From JACCZX01 sp963791315 (GTDB lineage Bacteria > Pseudomonadota > Gammaproteobacteria > Burkholderiales > Burkholderiaceae_F), in the NCBI GenBank assembly GCA_963791315.1, contig CAWBRQ010000003.1:1-64000 (forward strand): a stretch of DNA of 64,000 nucleotides, given 5' to 3'. The translations under genes were made by a program, and so were the position numbers. The notes under the pieces were generated by a model, which saw nothing but the letters and a program-made list of their open reading frames with translations, did not search any database and had not been told where the DNA came from. Shown here piece after piece: positions 45,525 through 55,443 of this stretch (within the stretch, counting starts at the first letter, position 1; each line of letters opens with the position of its first letter).

Positions 45525-46503
45525 ATGCACCGACGCACTTTCATCGCGCCTGTTGTCGCCTTAGGACTCGTCGGCGCGTATGTGGGGCAGCCAACGCTCG
45601 CTCAGGAGTTGCCGAAGCAACCGATCACGCTCGTCGTGGGATTTGCTCCCGGTGGCGCCGCCGACGCGGCCGCGCGTCTCATTGCCAAGAAGCTGCAGGA
45701 AAACCTCGGGCAATCGGTGGTGGTGGATAACCGAGCCGGAGCGGGCGGGAACATTGCACATCAAATAGTGGCCAATGGTCCTGCGGACGGGTCGATGATC
45801 CTTCTTGGCTCAATCGGTCCGTTGACGATTGCGCCCCATCTGATGAAAGTGGGTTACGACCCTCAAAAGGACCTCGCGCCACTGACCATGGCGGTCAGCT
45901 TTCCGAACACTCTCGTGGTGCATACGGGCGTTGGAGTAAAGACGTTTGCTGAATACCTCGCACTAGCGAAGGCCAAGCCTGGCTTCCTGGACTTTGCGTC
46001 GACGGGTGCGGGATCCGCTTCCCATCTGGCTGGCGAGTTGCTCAATCAGCGTGCGGGCATCCACGTAGTACACATTCCCTACAAGGGCGGAGCGCCGGCA
46101 ATGCAAGACCTGCTCGGCGGTCGTGTCGCGTCGTACTACTCGACACCCGCCACGGCGGCGCCGCACATTGCGGCTGGCAAACTCATTCCACTTGCAACGT
46201 ACCGGTCCGCGGCGAACGGCGCTGATGCCCGATGTACCCACCGTGGCGGAGTCGGGTTTCCCGGGATTCAGCGCCACCAACTGGTACGCGTTTGTCGCGT
46301 CGGCGAAGATGTCCGTCGCCCTCCAAGACCGGTGGAACCGGGAGCTGGTAAAGGTGCTGAGCGCACCGGACGTCAGTGTGGAACTCGAGAAGCACGGTTT
46401 GACTCCGGCGCCGAGTTCGCGTGAAGAGCTGGCGGCGTTCATAGACAACGAACTGAAGACGTGGGGCCGGTTGGTAAAGGAGCGCGGTATCAAGGCCGAT
46501 TAG
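45525..46503 (+). pseudogene. Frameshifted Bug-family tripartite tricarboxylate receptor
   Basis: The N-terminal frame starts MHRRTFIAPVVALGLVG with a signal peptide and includes LVVGFAPGGAADAAARLIA, VVDNRAGAGGNIAHQI and VVHIPYKGGAPAMQDLLGGRV. One extra T at about 46200 shifts the frame, after which ALMPDVPTVAESGFPGFSATNWYAF and the stop at 46503 follow. Repaired length is about 325 residues, normal for Bug receptors. It is the first gene of a plus-strand cluster with TcuA, TcuB and an aldolase, so its ligand is likely a tricarboxylate or related acid. No TctAB membrane genes are nearby. Confidence 0.87.
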
Positions 46504-46555
46504 GCGAGGTCTATCGCCGATACTCCGCTAACGTTTGACTCTGTTCCACTTGCGA

Positions 46556-47986
46556 ATGCCGTCTACACGCGTCTCGCCGGAATGTGATGTCCTGGTGATC
46601 GGCGGCGGCAACGCGGCCCTTTGCGCAGCACTGATGGCGCGCGAGGCCGGCGCTAGCGTGCAACTTCTCGAAGCCTCACCGCGCGAATGGCGCGGCGGCA
46701 ACTCGCAGCACACGCGCAACCTGCGTTGCATGCACGATGCACCGCAGGACGTACTGGTCGACGCGTACTCGGAGGAGGAGTTCTGGCAGGATCTGTTGAA
46801 AGTTACGGGCGGGGATACGAACGAGCAACTCGCCCGCATCGTCATTCGCGCCTCGTCGAGCTGTCGCTCGTGGATGCACAAGCATGGCGTGCGTTATCAG
46901 CCGGCGCTGGCGGGCACGCTGCATCTGTCGCGCACCAACGCGTTCTTCATGGGCGGAGGCAAAGCGTTGGTCAATGCGTATTACCGCAGCGCGGAGCGTC
47001 TGGGGATAAGGATCCGCTACGACTCGCCGGTGGACTCTCTGGAACTTCGCGACGGCCGATTCGTGGCGGCACGCGTCGGCGGGGAGCGCATCGAAGCAAA
47101 GTCGTGTGTCCTCGCCGCCGGCGGCTTCGAGTCCAACCGCGAATGGCTGCGCGAAGCTTGGGGCCGCAACGAGCGTGGCGAATGGCCGGCCGACAACTTC
47201 CTGATCCGTGGCACCCGTTTCAACCAGGGAGTGGTCCTCAAGCACATGATGGAGCAGGGCGCGGACATCATCGGTGATCCGACGCAGGCGCATTGCGTCG
47301 CCATCGACGCGCGAGCTCCGTTGTACGACGGCGGCATCGTGACGCGCGTCGACGCGGTCACGCTCGGCGTGATGGTGAATCGCGACGCGGTGCGGTTTTA
47401 CGACGAGGGCGAAGACTTCTGGCCCAAGCGCTACGCCATCTGGGGACAGGCTGGTGGCGCTGCAGCCGGGCCAGATCGGTTACTGCATCATCGACAGCAA
47501 GGCCATCGGGCGCTTCATGCCACCAGTCTTTCCCGGTGTTCAGGCCGACACATTGCGCGAACTCGCACGCGCGCTCGGACTCGACGAACATCGCTTCACG
47601 CAAACGACTGACCGAATTCAACGCTGCTTGCCGCGTCGGCACATTCGACCACACGGTTTTGGATGACTGTCATACCGAAGGTCTCGCGCCGCCGAAAACG
47701 CACTGGGCACGGCCGATCGACCGGGCCTCCGTTCTTTGGCTACGCGCTACGACCCGGAATTACTTTCACGTATCTGGGGCTGAAGACCGACGCGCGTGCG
47801 CGCGTGCACTTCGACGGCACGCCGAGCGACAACCTATTCGTGGCGGGCGAAATGATGGCGGGCAACGTGCTGGGCAAGGGGTACACGGCGGGGGTCGGCA
47901 TGAGCATTGGCACCGCGTTCGGGCGCATCGCCGGAGGCGAGGCGGCGCGCGCAGCACGCAGAGATGTGGCCGATGCAGTCACTTGA
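46556..47986 (+). pseudogene. tcuA: Frameshifted TcuA-like FAD-dependent tricarballylate dehydrogenase
   Basis: The first frame carries the FAD-binding motif DVLVIGGGNAALCAALMAREAGA and runs to RYAIWG. Three single-base insertions, near 47448, 47605 and 47712 (a run of G), shift the frame before GQIGYCIIDSKAIGRF, EFNAACRVGTFDHTVLDD and PPFFGYALRPGITFTYLG; the end has NLFVAGEMMAGNVLGKGYTAG. Repaired it has about 475 residues, normal for TcuA, which oxidises tricarballylate to cis-aconitate in Salmonella. The tcuB-like gene overlaps its end, as in known tcu operons. ATG 46556 is preferred to a TTG at 46535. Confidence 0.85.
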
Positions 47987-49118
47987 TGCGCTGACGCGCG
48001 AAGCCAGCGCGCTCGCGAGCGCCGGCGCGGCGGCGGAGGTAACGCGCCAGATGCAGATCTGCAACGCGTGCCGCTATTGCGAGACCTACTGCGCAGTCTT
48101 CCCGGCGATGACGCGCAGACTTGATTTCAGCGCAGGCGACGCCCACTACTTGGCGAATCTTTGCCACAGCTGTGGCGCTTGCCTGCACGCATGTCAGTAC
48201 GCGCCACCACATGAGTTCGCCGTCAACGTCCCGCGTGCGATGGCGCGGTTGCGGCTCGAGACGTACGCGGAGTTCGCATGGCCCCGGCTACTTGGTTCGC
48301 TCTACCGTCGCAACGGCATTGTCGTGGCTTTCGCAACCGCCGGCGGACTCGCGTTGTTCCTGGTGCTGCTTCTTGCGCTCAGGGGGACGCTCTTTCATCC
48401 GCCACTCGCTGGAAACTTCTACGTCGTCTTTCCGCATTCACTGATGGTCTGGATGTTTGGAGCCGCCTTCGCGTGGGCTGTGTTGGCGCTGGCTGTCGGA
48501 GGCGCAAGATTCTGGAACGGACAGACACCAGGCCCGGTCACCACGGCTTCTGCAATGGAGGCGACCCGCGATGCACTGGCTTTGACGTACCTGGACGGTG
48601 GTCACGGCGACGGCTGCAATGAGTCGGATGATCGTTTCACGTTGCTGCGCAGGCGCTTCCATCACCTGACCTTTTACGGTTTCCTGCTGTGCTTCGCATC
48701 GACCTGCGTGGCGACGCTGTACCACTATGCGCTCGGAGTGCCCGCGCCGTACCCCATCACCAGCGCGCCTGTTGTCCTTGGCAGCGTCGGCGGTCTGGGC
48801 CTCCTGGTCGGACCCGCGGGACTGCTCTGGTTGAACATGCGACGCCATCCGCTTCATGACGACCCGCAGCAGCGACCGATGGATCGCGCCTTTATCGTGC
48901 TGCTGTTTGCCACCAGTCTTACCGGCTTGGCTCTCTTGGCGCTGCGCGACTCCGGCGCGATGGCGTTGCTGCTTTCGGTCCACCTTGGAACCGTGATGGC
49001 ACTCTTCCTCACACTTCCCTATGGAAAATTTGCCCACGCCGTCTATCGCACGGCGGCGCTTCTGAAGTGGGCGATCGAGAAACGGCAGCCGAACCGTTCG
49101 CGGTTGAGTGCTGAGTGA
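47964..49118 (+). CDS. tcuB: TcuB-like tricarballylate utilisation 4Fe-4S membrane protein
   Basis: This about 384-residue protein passes electrons from TcuA to the membrane. Its N-terminus has two iron-sulfur motifs, CNACRYCETYCAVFP and CHSCGACLHACQYAPP. About six hydrophobic segments follow, with histidines that could bind haem (RRRFHHLTFYGFLLCF, TLYHYALG, SVHLGTVMALFLTLPYGKFAH). The start overlaps the tcuA end by 23 bases; ATG 47973 is equally possible. TcuB re-oxidises the flavin of TcuA in Salmonella. The class II aldolase follows after 18 bases. Confidence 0.88.
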   Translation: MWPMQSLDALTREASALASAGAAAEVTRQMQICNACRYCETYCAVFPAMTRRLDFSAGDAHYLANLCHSCGACLHACQYAPPHEFAVNVPRAMARLRLETYAEFAWPRLLGSLYRRNGIVVAFATAGGLALFLVLLLALRGTLFHPPLAGNFYVVFPHSLMVWMFGAAFAWAVLALAVGGARFWNGQTPGPVTTASAMEATRDALALTYLDGGHGDGCNESDDRFTLLRRRFHHLTFYGFLLCFASTCVATLYHYALGVPAPYPITSAPVVLGSVGGLGLLVGPAGLLWLNMRRHPLHDDPQQRPMDRAFIVLLFATSLTGLALLALRDSGAMALLLSVHLGTVMALFLTLPYGKFAHAVYRTAALLKWAIEKRQPNRSRLSAE

Positions 49119-49136
49119 CGAACAGGAGAAACTCGA

Positions 49137-49919
49137 ATGGCTGAAGGCGCATTGCAAATCCCATCGATGAAAGGCCGGTGCTCTCCCGAGGAATGGCAGG
49201 CTCGCGTCGACCTGGCTGCCTGCTATCGACTGGTCGACCTCTACGGCATGTCGGACATGATGGCCAATCACATCTCGGTGCGCGTGCCCGGAGAGGAAAC
49301 TTTCCTCATCAATCCGTACGGGATGATGTACGAGGAGATCACTGCATCGTGCCTGATCAAGCTCGACCTTGCCGGCAACATTCTGTCGAAGCCGGACTTC
49401 GGAACCCTCAACTACGGCGTCAACAAGGCCGGTTACGTCATCCACAGCGCGGTGCACGAGGCGCGTCACGAGGTCGGCTGCGTAATTCACACGCACAGTT
49501 GGGCGTCGATGGCGGTTTCGTCGCTCGACTGCGGACTGCTACCGATTACGCAGACAGCGATGCGCTTTCTCAAGATCGGCTATCACGAGTACGAGGGCGT
49601 GGCGCTGAATGAGTCCGAGAAGAAGTCGCTCGTCCGCGACCTCGGTAAAGGCGAAGCCTTGATCCTGCGCAACCACGGTGCGCTGGTTGTCGGCCGCACT
49701 GCCGGCGAAGCGTTCAACTGGACGCATCGACTCGAGCTCGCGTGCCGCTCGCAGATCGCGGCCATGTCGTGCAACACGAAGCTGCGCGAAGTTCCACAAA
49801 ACGTGATGGAGGAGACGTGGAACAACTACCAACCCGGCACGCGACGGCCGTATGGCCTGATGGAGTGGTCTGCGCTAATGCGCAAACTCGAACGCATCGA
49901 TCCCAGCTATCGCGACTGA
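49137..49919 (+). CDS. Class II aldolase/adducin family protein
   Basis: The 260-residue product has the class II aldolase zinc site: the HTH motif in CVIHTHSWASMAV and the later histidine in LRNHGALVVGR. Other family parts are LVDLYGMSDMMANHISVRVPGEETFLINPYGMMYEEITAS. Such enzymes cleave hydroxy-acid or sugar phosphates, or decarboxylate, through a metal enolate. CAGGAGAAA lies before the start. It sits between tcuB and a Bug receptor on one strand, so it probably acts on a product of the same catabolic pathway; the exact reaction cannot be told. Confidence 0.88.
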   Translation: MAEGALQIPSMKGRCSPEEWQARVDLAACYRLVDLYGMSDMMANHISVRVPGEETFLINPYGMMYEEITASCLIKLDLAGNILSKPDFGTLNYGVNKAGYVIHSAVHEARHEVGCVIHTHSWASMAVSSLDCGLLPITQTAMRFLKIGYHEYEGVALNESEKKSLVRDLGKGEALILRNHGALVVGRTAGEAFNWTHRLELACRSQIAAMSCNTKLREVPQNVMEETWNNYQPGTRRPYGLMEWSALMRKLERIDPSYRD

Positions 49920-49933
49920 CAGGAGAACAGAAC

Positions 49934-50917
49934 ATGCGCTCATGCATCCAAAGCATGCCGCGCAGCATTTTTGCAGTCGTGGCTGCGGCCTGCATTGCGA
50001 GCCCTCCAGCGTTCGCCCAGACGAGCGACTATCCGAATCGTCCGGTACGCGTGCTGGTCGCCTTCACCGCTGGCGGAACGACCGACATCCTCACGCGCGC
50101 CGTGAGCCAGAAGCTGTCCGAGCGGACGAAGCAACAGTTCGTCGTCGACAACAAGCCGGGCGGTGGCGGCAACATCGGTACCGAACTCGCCGCACGCGCA
50201 ACTCCGGATGGCTACACGCTGATCGTCAACTCGGTCGGGCCGATCACAGTCAATCCGTCGCTGTACAAGAAGCTGAACATCAACCCGTTGGTGGACCTCG
50301 TCCCGATCGTGAAGATCGCCGACGTCCCGAACGTTCTGGTGGTACATCCATCGGTGCCGGCCAACACGCTGGACGAATTCATCGCGTACATGAAGGCCAA
50401 CCCGGGCAAGCTCAACTACGGCTCCACGGGCATCGGCACGTCGTCGCACCTCTCCGGCTTCATGCTGACTCAGCGCACGGGCGCCGAAACCGTGCACGTG
50501 CCGTACAAGGGCGCCGACGCGCTCAACGATTTGCTGACCGGCCGCGTGCAGTTCATGTTCGCGACGATTCCGTCCGTCATCCAGCACATTCAGGTCGGCA
50601 AGCTGCGCGCGCTGGCGGTCACCAGCGTGCAGCGCTCGCGCGCACTGCCGGACGTTCCCACCGTCGCCGAAAGGACCTTTCCCGGCTTCGAGGCCGGCTC
50701 CTGGTTCGGTTTCTTCGCGCCGAAGGGCACACCGCAGAATGTGATCGCCGAGTTGAACAAGGCCGTCAACGAAGTGCTGCCTTCGCTCGAAGCGCAGATG
50801 ATCCGCGAAGGCGCCGACCCGGCCGGCGGCACGCCCGAGCAGTTCGCCCAGTTCGTGCAGAAGGAGTACGACAAGTGGAAGGTCATCGTGCGAGACTCGA
50901 AGGCGACCGCGGAGTAA
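49934..50917 (+). CDS. Bug-family tripartite tricarboxylate transporter receptor
   Basis: This 327-residue periplasmic binding protein has a signal peptide ending in SPPAFAQ and the family pattern VLVAFTAGGTTDILTRAVS, VVDNKPGGGGNIGTELAA, VHVPYKGADALNDLLTGRVQFMF and LPDVPTVAERTFPGFEAGSWFGFFAPKGTP. AGGAGAACAG precedes ATG 49934, 14 bases after the aldolase stop, so it is part of the same transcript. It is the second Bug receptor of this cluster, which may allow two related carboxylates to be captured. Confidence 0.92.
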   Translation: MRSCIQSMPRSIFAVVAAACIASPPAFAQTSDYPNRPVRVLVAFTAGGTTDILTRAVSQKLSERTKQQFVVDNKPGGGGNIGTELAARATPDGYTLIVNSVGPITVNPSLYKKLNINPLVDLVPIVKIADVPNVLVVHPSVPANTLDEFIAYMKANPGKLNYGSTGIGTSSHLSGFMLTQRTGAETVHVPYKGADALNDLLTGRVQFMFATIPSVIQHIQVGKLRALAVTSVQRSRALPDVPTVAERTFPGFEAGSWFGFFAPKGTPQNVIAELNKAVNEVLPSLEAQMIREGADPAGGTPEQFAQFVQKEYDKWKVIVRDSKATAE

Positions 50918-50944
50918 CGAGCGTCGGGCAACGCCGCGACGCCG

Positions 50945-51937
50945 TTGCGTCTGCTGCTTTCATCCGCAGCAGCACGCGACCTCTCCGCCGCGGGTGAGCG
51001 ATGCCCTCGGCGGCGCGTCGTGGAAGCACGTCGCGCCCGGCGACACGGGAGACGGACTTCGACGTTGCCTTCGTTTCACGCGACGTCACCGGTCTGTCCA
51101 CCAAACATGAGGTGCAGCCTGCAACGCAGGTGTTCTACGACGCGCTGCTCGCCGCACCCAGCCTGCGATGGGTACATGTGCATTCGGCGGGAGCCGACCG
51201 GCCTGTCTACGTGACGTTGCGCGAGCGCGGTGTGCAGGTGACGACTTCTTCTGGCGCGAACGCCCCGGTGGTGGCTGTCAGTGCGTTAGCGGGGATCCTC
51301 GCGCTCGCGCGCCGCCTGCCATTGTTGATTGACGCACAGCGCGAGCGGCGCTGGGCGCCGCTGTTCGCGTCCGGAGTGCCCGCGCGACCTGGAAGGGCAG
51401 TCAGCGGTTGTCGTCGGCTGGGGCCCGATAGGACAGCGGATCGGTGCACTGCTGCAGGCGCTCGGCGTCCGAGTTGCAGTCGCGCGTCAGTCGCTATTGT
51501 CAGCGGGTGCAGACATTCCGACGGTGCAGTACCCGCAGCTGCATCAGCTGCTGCCGCAAGCGGACTGGCTGGTGCTGTGCTGCCCGCTCAGCGCGGAAAC
51601 GCGCTTTCTTGTTGACGCGGCGGCGCTCGCACGTCTGCCTCGCGCAGCCCATGTAGTCAACGTGGCTCGCGGTGACGTTGTCGACGAGGACGCACTGATT
51701 GCCGCGCTTGGCAGCGGCGCTATCGCTGGCGCGTACCTCGATGTCTTCGCGCATGAGCCGTTACCTGCGAACTCCGCCTTGTGGGCACTTCCGAATGTGA
51801 TCGTCACGCCTCATAGCGCCGGTTTTTCCGACGGCAACCAAGAGCGCGTCGCGCGCATGTTCCTGAGTAATCTCAGCCGCTGGGCTCGCGGAGAGCCATT
51901 GCCGAAATTGTTGAGCGACACCGTGGCGCAACCGTAG
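50945..51937 (+). pseudogene. Frameshifted D-isomer-specific 2-hydroxyacid dehydrogenase
   Basis: The frame beginning at TTG 50945 reads LRLLLSSAAARDLSAA and shifts three times by one extra base: in GGG at 50992-50994, near 51055, and in CCC near 51378. The later segments read DFDVAFVSRDVTGLSTKHEV, FASGVPRDLEGQSAVVVGWGPIGQRIGALLQALG (Rossmann GxGxxG), LPRAAHVVNVARGDVVDEDAL with the catalytic arginine, and the histidine in NVIVTPHSAG. Repaired length is about 330 residues, normal for the family, which reduces 2-keto acids with NAD(P)H. It closes the Tcu/Bug cluster. Confidence 0.82.
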
Positions 51938-52099
51938 AACGTGCAGACACCTTTTAGAAGTGCGCAAACTTGCGTACTGGTGCGGGACGTAACAAGTCTG
52001 CAAGAATTGACCTCGGTGAGTGTTGGGCAACGTCTGCCGAGGCGACGCCCTAGATGCTGTGCCTTGCGAATGATCACCATTACAAAGGAGGAAACAACA

Positions 52100-52912
52100 A
52101 TGCTCCTGAAACATGCGTTGGGTTTAGCTGCAATTGTGTCGCTGGCTGCATGCTCCAGCTTTAACGTCGTCCAGCCGCAGGACGGCACGATCGTGACGCT
52201 TCCAGCGACCGCGAAAGTGGTGATCGATGGCAACCCGAGCCTTTCGGGGGTAAAGGTCACGGCGGGCACCACCGATTACAGCAACCAGTTCAACTATGTC
52301 ACGGCTTCAAGAAGCGAAGGCAACTTGAATCTGCCGGCTGGGAACCACACGATCGCTGTGGAGGGCGACGTACCGTGTTGGTACTGCTCCGGACAGTCGT
52401 TTCACCATACTGAACAACGAAAGATCTGTGTCGTCGCGGCGGGCCCACTGACGGGTCCTTCGAAGACGCCGCGTTCCAATGCGGCGGGCAACCTGAGCTG
52501 GTCGACGGCCGGCGGCAGTACCGGCGTGGGGGTGGCTGCGGACACGGGTGCTGCGAGTACGCGCTGGAATTTCCGTCGTCTCGGCGGGATCGGCAGTAGC
52601 AGAGGGTTGATCGAGTCTGTCCAGTTTCCGTGTCGCTGCCTGATCTCGACGGATGCCGCCCAGAACACGCCGATTGGCTTGGCAATGTGCGACGCCAACG
52701 ATGTGATGCAACATTGGACGTCGCTTCAGGCAACCGGCGGCGCCGCGCCCGGGAACTTACGTTTCCAGAACAATGGCCGTGGAGTGAGCGATGCGTGCTT
52801 GACCGAGAGCGCCGGAGTACTCGTGCAGCGTGGGTGCAACGACACTCCGCCGCAAGTGTGGTTGATCAAGGACAACGTTACCGGCATGACCGGTGGCTCG
52901 CCTTGGTTCTAG
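52100..52912 (+). CDS. Lipoprotein with ricin-like beta-trefoil features
   Basis: The 270-residue product starts at ATG 52100 after a strong AAAGGAGG. A lipoprotein signal ends in VSLAACSS. The middle part (VVIDGNPSLSGVKVTAGTTDYS, NLNLPAGNHTIAVEGDVPCWYC) looks like a beta-rich domain. The end has QHW and QVW repeats (CDANDVMQHWTSLQA, SDACLTESAGVLVQRGCNDTPPQVWLIKDN), typical of ricin-type carbohydrate-binding trefoils. It may bind a polysaccharide at the cell surface. I know no named family for the whole protein. Confidence 0.65.
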   Translation: MLLKHALGLAAIVSLAACSSFNVVQPQDGTIVTLPATAKVVIDGNPSLSGVKVTAGTTDYSNQFNYVTASRSEGNLNLPAGNHTIAVEGDVPCWYCSGQSFHHTEQRKICVVAAGPLTGPSKTPRSNAAGNLSWSTAGGSTGVGVAADTGAASTRWNFRRLGGIGSSRGLIESVQFPCRCLISTDAAQNTPIGLAMCDANDVMQHWTSLQATGGAAPGNLRFQNNGRGVSDACLTESAGVLVQRGCNDTPPQVWLIKDNVTGMTGGSPWF

Positions 52913-52931
52913 CGAAGCTCGCTCAGTAATT

Positions 52932-54125
52932 TCACATCGTTCTTCCGCGCATCGACGCGGGGCGACCCGGAAGTTTCACCAGCGTGCCCGTGTTGGTGAC
53001 CGTGTCGCCGTCGACACGCAGCACCGAGATGTCAGAGTCGTTGAAGTTACCGACATAGAGCCAGCGTCCATCCGGACTGAACACGGCGCCCTCGGGCAGG
53101 CCCCGAACTTCGACCTCGCCAATCTTGGTGACCTTCTTGCCGTCGATCTTGAGCACGGCGACGCTGCCGTTGCGGTTATAGAACCAGTCGGTCGTCGCGT
53201 TGTTGGAGCCGCGCAGCAGGATCGCGGCGGCCATCTTGCCGGTCGGGCTGATCGCGATGCCTTCGGGCCCGTCACCGACGACCACTTTGTCGATCACGCG
53301 CTCTGGATTCGCTTCGAGATCAATTATCGAGACGGTGTCGACGTTACCGTCGGAGCTGCCGCTCAATCCGTTGTCAGCGGTTAGTGCGATCTTGCCATCA
53401 GGTGCGATGTCCAGGTTGTACGGCCACAGGCCGACAACGAGGTCGCGCTTGGTGTAGGTCACCTTCTGGCCATCGACCGTGAGCAGCGCCACCTTGTGAC
53501 CGGGAAACTTTGCAGCGAGCGCACGCTTGCCGTCAGGCGTGAACGCCACATGCGCCACGTGTTCGCCGATCTGCACCGTGTCGATGAGCTTGACCTGCTT
53601 GCCGTCGATCGCGAGCACGCTGATCGAGTTGTCGGCGCGGTTGGCAATCAATGCGAGGTTGCCGGCGCGGTTGATCGACATGCCGGACGGCTGCCGGCCG
53701 ACATTTGTGATCGTTTCGATCAGGCGGGGCGGATTCGTTGTCAGGTCGATCACATGCAGCCGACTGGTGGGCCCCGATTTCCAGCCGGAGCCATCGGCGG
53801 TGTACTCGACCGAGTCCGCTACCAGCGCGAGCTGGCCATTCGGCGTAATCGCGAGGTTAGTCGGCGGGCCGAAGATTGAATTCGAAAGCGGCAGCGTCGT
53901 GACGATCTTCGGATTGGCGGGATCGGTGCCGATGTCAACGATCGCGACTACGTCCTTGCCGGGCGCGCTGAGTACGAGCTTGCCGCCCGCGTCCCACGTC
54001 GTCTTGTTGTCGATGCCGACGATCATGTATTCGGGCTTGCCCGGCAGCGGGCGCTCCATGGTTGCACAAGACGCCAACATTGCAACGGCGCACAGCAGCG
54101 CCAACGGAAGAAGTCGATTCATCAT
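52932..54125 (-). CDS. Lipoprotein beta-propeller (YncE/lactonase-like)
   Basis: This 397-residue lipoprotein (signal MMNRLLPLALLCAVAMLASC) is made of repeated propeller blades: PPTNLAITPNGQLALVADS, QPSGMSINRAGNLALIANRADNSISVL, HVAHVAFTPDGKRALAAKF, PYNLDIAPDGKIALTADN, GPEGIAISPTGKMAAAI and LPEGAVFSPDGRWLYVGNFNDSDISVL. It resembles YncE and 6-phosphogluconolactonase-like propellers. The enzymatic activity, if any, cannot be assigned. It is divergent from the FMN-dependent dehydrogenase gene. Confidence 0.82.
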   Translation of the reverse strand: MMNRLLPLALLCAVAMLASCATMERPLPGKPEYMIVGIDNKTTWDAGGKLVLSAPGKDVVAIVDIGTDPANPKIVTTLPLSNSIFGPPTNLAITPNGQLALVADSVEYTADGSGWKSGPTSRLHVIDLTTNPPRLIETITNVGRQPSGMSINRAGNLALIANRADNSISVLAIDGKQVKLIDTVQIGEHVAHVAFTPDGKRALAAKFPGHKVALLTVDGQKVTYTKRDLVVGLWPYNLDIAPDGKIALTADNGLSGSSDGNVDTVSIIDLEANPERVIDKVVVGDGPEGIAISPTGKMAAAILLRGSNNATTDWFYNRNGSVAVLKIDGKKVTKIGEVEVRGLPEGAVFSPDGRWLYVGNFNDSDISVLRVDGDTVTNTGTLVKLPGRPASMRGRTM

Positions 54126-54256
54126 GTCCCCTTGTTAGAAAGTTCTGACGCGTCGTCGCGCGTGTTGGCACAACCGTACTGAGCTGGGCAACGTACCGGG
54201 CGCACCGGCACGTGTCAACATACCGATTGCCAAACCCCAACCTGACGACTCTCGCT

Positions 54257-55402
54257 ATGGGCCTCGCCGATTGCCACAGCTTTCATGACTTTCGCCGGCT
54301 GGCGATGCGGCGGTTGCCTAGTCCGATCTTCAACTACATCGATGGGGCGGCAGACGATGAAGTGACGTACCGACGGAATACGGCCAGCTTCGAGGACTGC
54401 GACCTGGTGCCCAACGTTCTGCGCGGGGTGGAAGACGTAGATCTATCGGTGACAGTGATGGGGCAAAAGCTCGCGGTGCCGTTTTACTGCTCGCCGACCG
54501 CGCTGCAGCGCCTGTTCAACCACGAAGGCGAGCGCGCGGTCGCCGCCGTGGCATCGAAGTGCGGAACGCTGTTCGGTGTGTCGTCGCTCGGCACAGTCAG
54601 TCTGGAAGAACTGCGCAAGAAGTACCCGACCCCGCAGGTGTATCAGTTCTACTTTCACAAAGATCGCGGTCTGAACCGAGCAATGCTGCAGCGGGCGAAG
54701 GACGCGGGCGTCGACGTCATGATGCTGACCGTCGACAGCATCACCGGCGGAAACCGTGAGCGTGACCTGCGCACCGGTTTTTCGATTCCGTTCCGGCTGA
54801 CGATCGAGGGAATGCTGCAGTTCGCAATCAAGCCCGCGTGGGCCTTGAACTATCTCACCCACGAAAAGTTCAAGCTGCCACAGCTGGATCAACACGTCGA
54901 CATGAGCGGCGGCGCGATGTCGATCGGTCGCTACTTCACCGAAATGCTGGATCCGTCGATGACCTGGAACGACGTCGCCGAAATGGTTCAACAGTGGAAC
55001 GGGCAGTTCTGTTTGAAGGGTGTGATGTCAGTGGAAGACGCCAAGCGCGCGGCGGATATCGGCTGCACTGGAATTGTTCTGTCAAACCACGGCGGGCGAC
55101 AGCTCGATGGTTCGCGCGCACCCTTCGATCAGCTGGCGGAAGTCGTCGATGCTGTCGGCGATCGCCTAGACGTGATGATGGACGGCGGTGTCCAGCGCGG
55201 CACGCACGTGCTGAAGGCGCTGGCGCTCGGCGCCAAAGCCGTGGGCTTGGGACGCTTCTACTTGTTTCCGCTGGCTGCTGCAGGTCGCGCCGGCGTTGAA
55301 CGCGCACTTGGCCTGATGCGTGCGGAAGTCGAACGCGGGATGAAGTTGATGGGGTGCAAGTCGATCAGCGAACTGTCGCGCGAGCACCTGCGGTTCCGAT
55401 AG
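54257..55402 (+). CDS. FMN-dependent alpha-hydroxy-acid dehydrogenase (LldD-like)
   Basis: The about 381-residue enzyme has the (beta/alpha)8 FMN fold of L-lactate dehydrogenase and glycolate oxidase. Visible parts are RRLPSPIFNYIDGAADDEVTYRRN, the FMN loop LAVPFYCSPTALQRLFNHEGE, and TGIVLSNHGGRQLDGSRAPFDQL with the catalytic histidine and arginine, and MMDGGVQRGTHVLKALALGAKAVGLGR. It oxidises a 2-hydroxy acid to a 2-keto acid and passes electrons to the respiratory chain or oxygen. A GTG at 54212 would add 15 residues; ATG 54257 starts the conserved part. Confidence 0.9.
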   Translation: MGLADCHSFHDFRRLAMRRLPSPIFNYIDGAADDEVTYRRNTASFEDCDLVPNVLRGVEDVDLSVTVMGQKLAVPFYCSPTALQRLFNHEGERAVAAVASKCGTLFGVSSLGTVSLEELRKKYPTPQVYQFYFHKDRGLNRAMLQRAKDAGVDVMMLTVDSITGGNRERDLRTGFSIPFRLTIEGMLQFAIKPAWALNYLTHEKFKLPQLDQHVDMSGGAMSIGRYFTEMLDPSMTWNDVAEMVQQWNGQFCLKGVMSVEDAKRAADIGCTGIVLSNHGGRQLDGSRAPFDQLAEVVDAVGDRLDVMMDGGVQRGTHVLKALALGAKAVGLGRFYLFPLAAAGRAGVERALGLMRAEVERGMKLMGCKSISELSREHLRFR

Positions 55403-55443
55403 TCGAGGTGCGCGCGGCTGGCACTCGCGCCCGCCGGCGGCAA

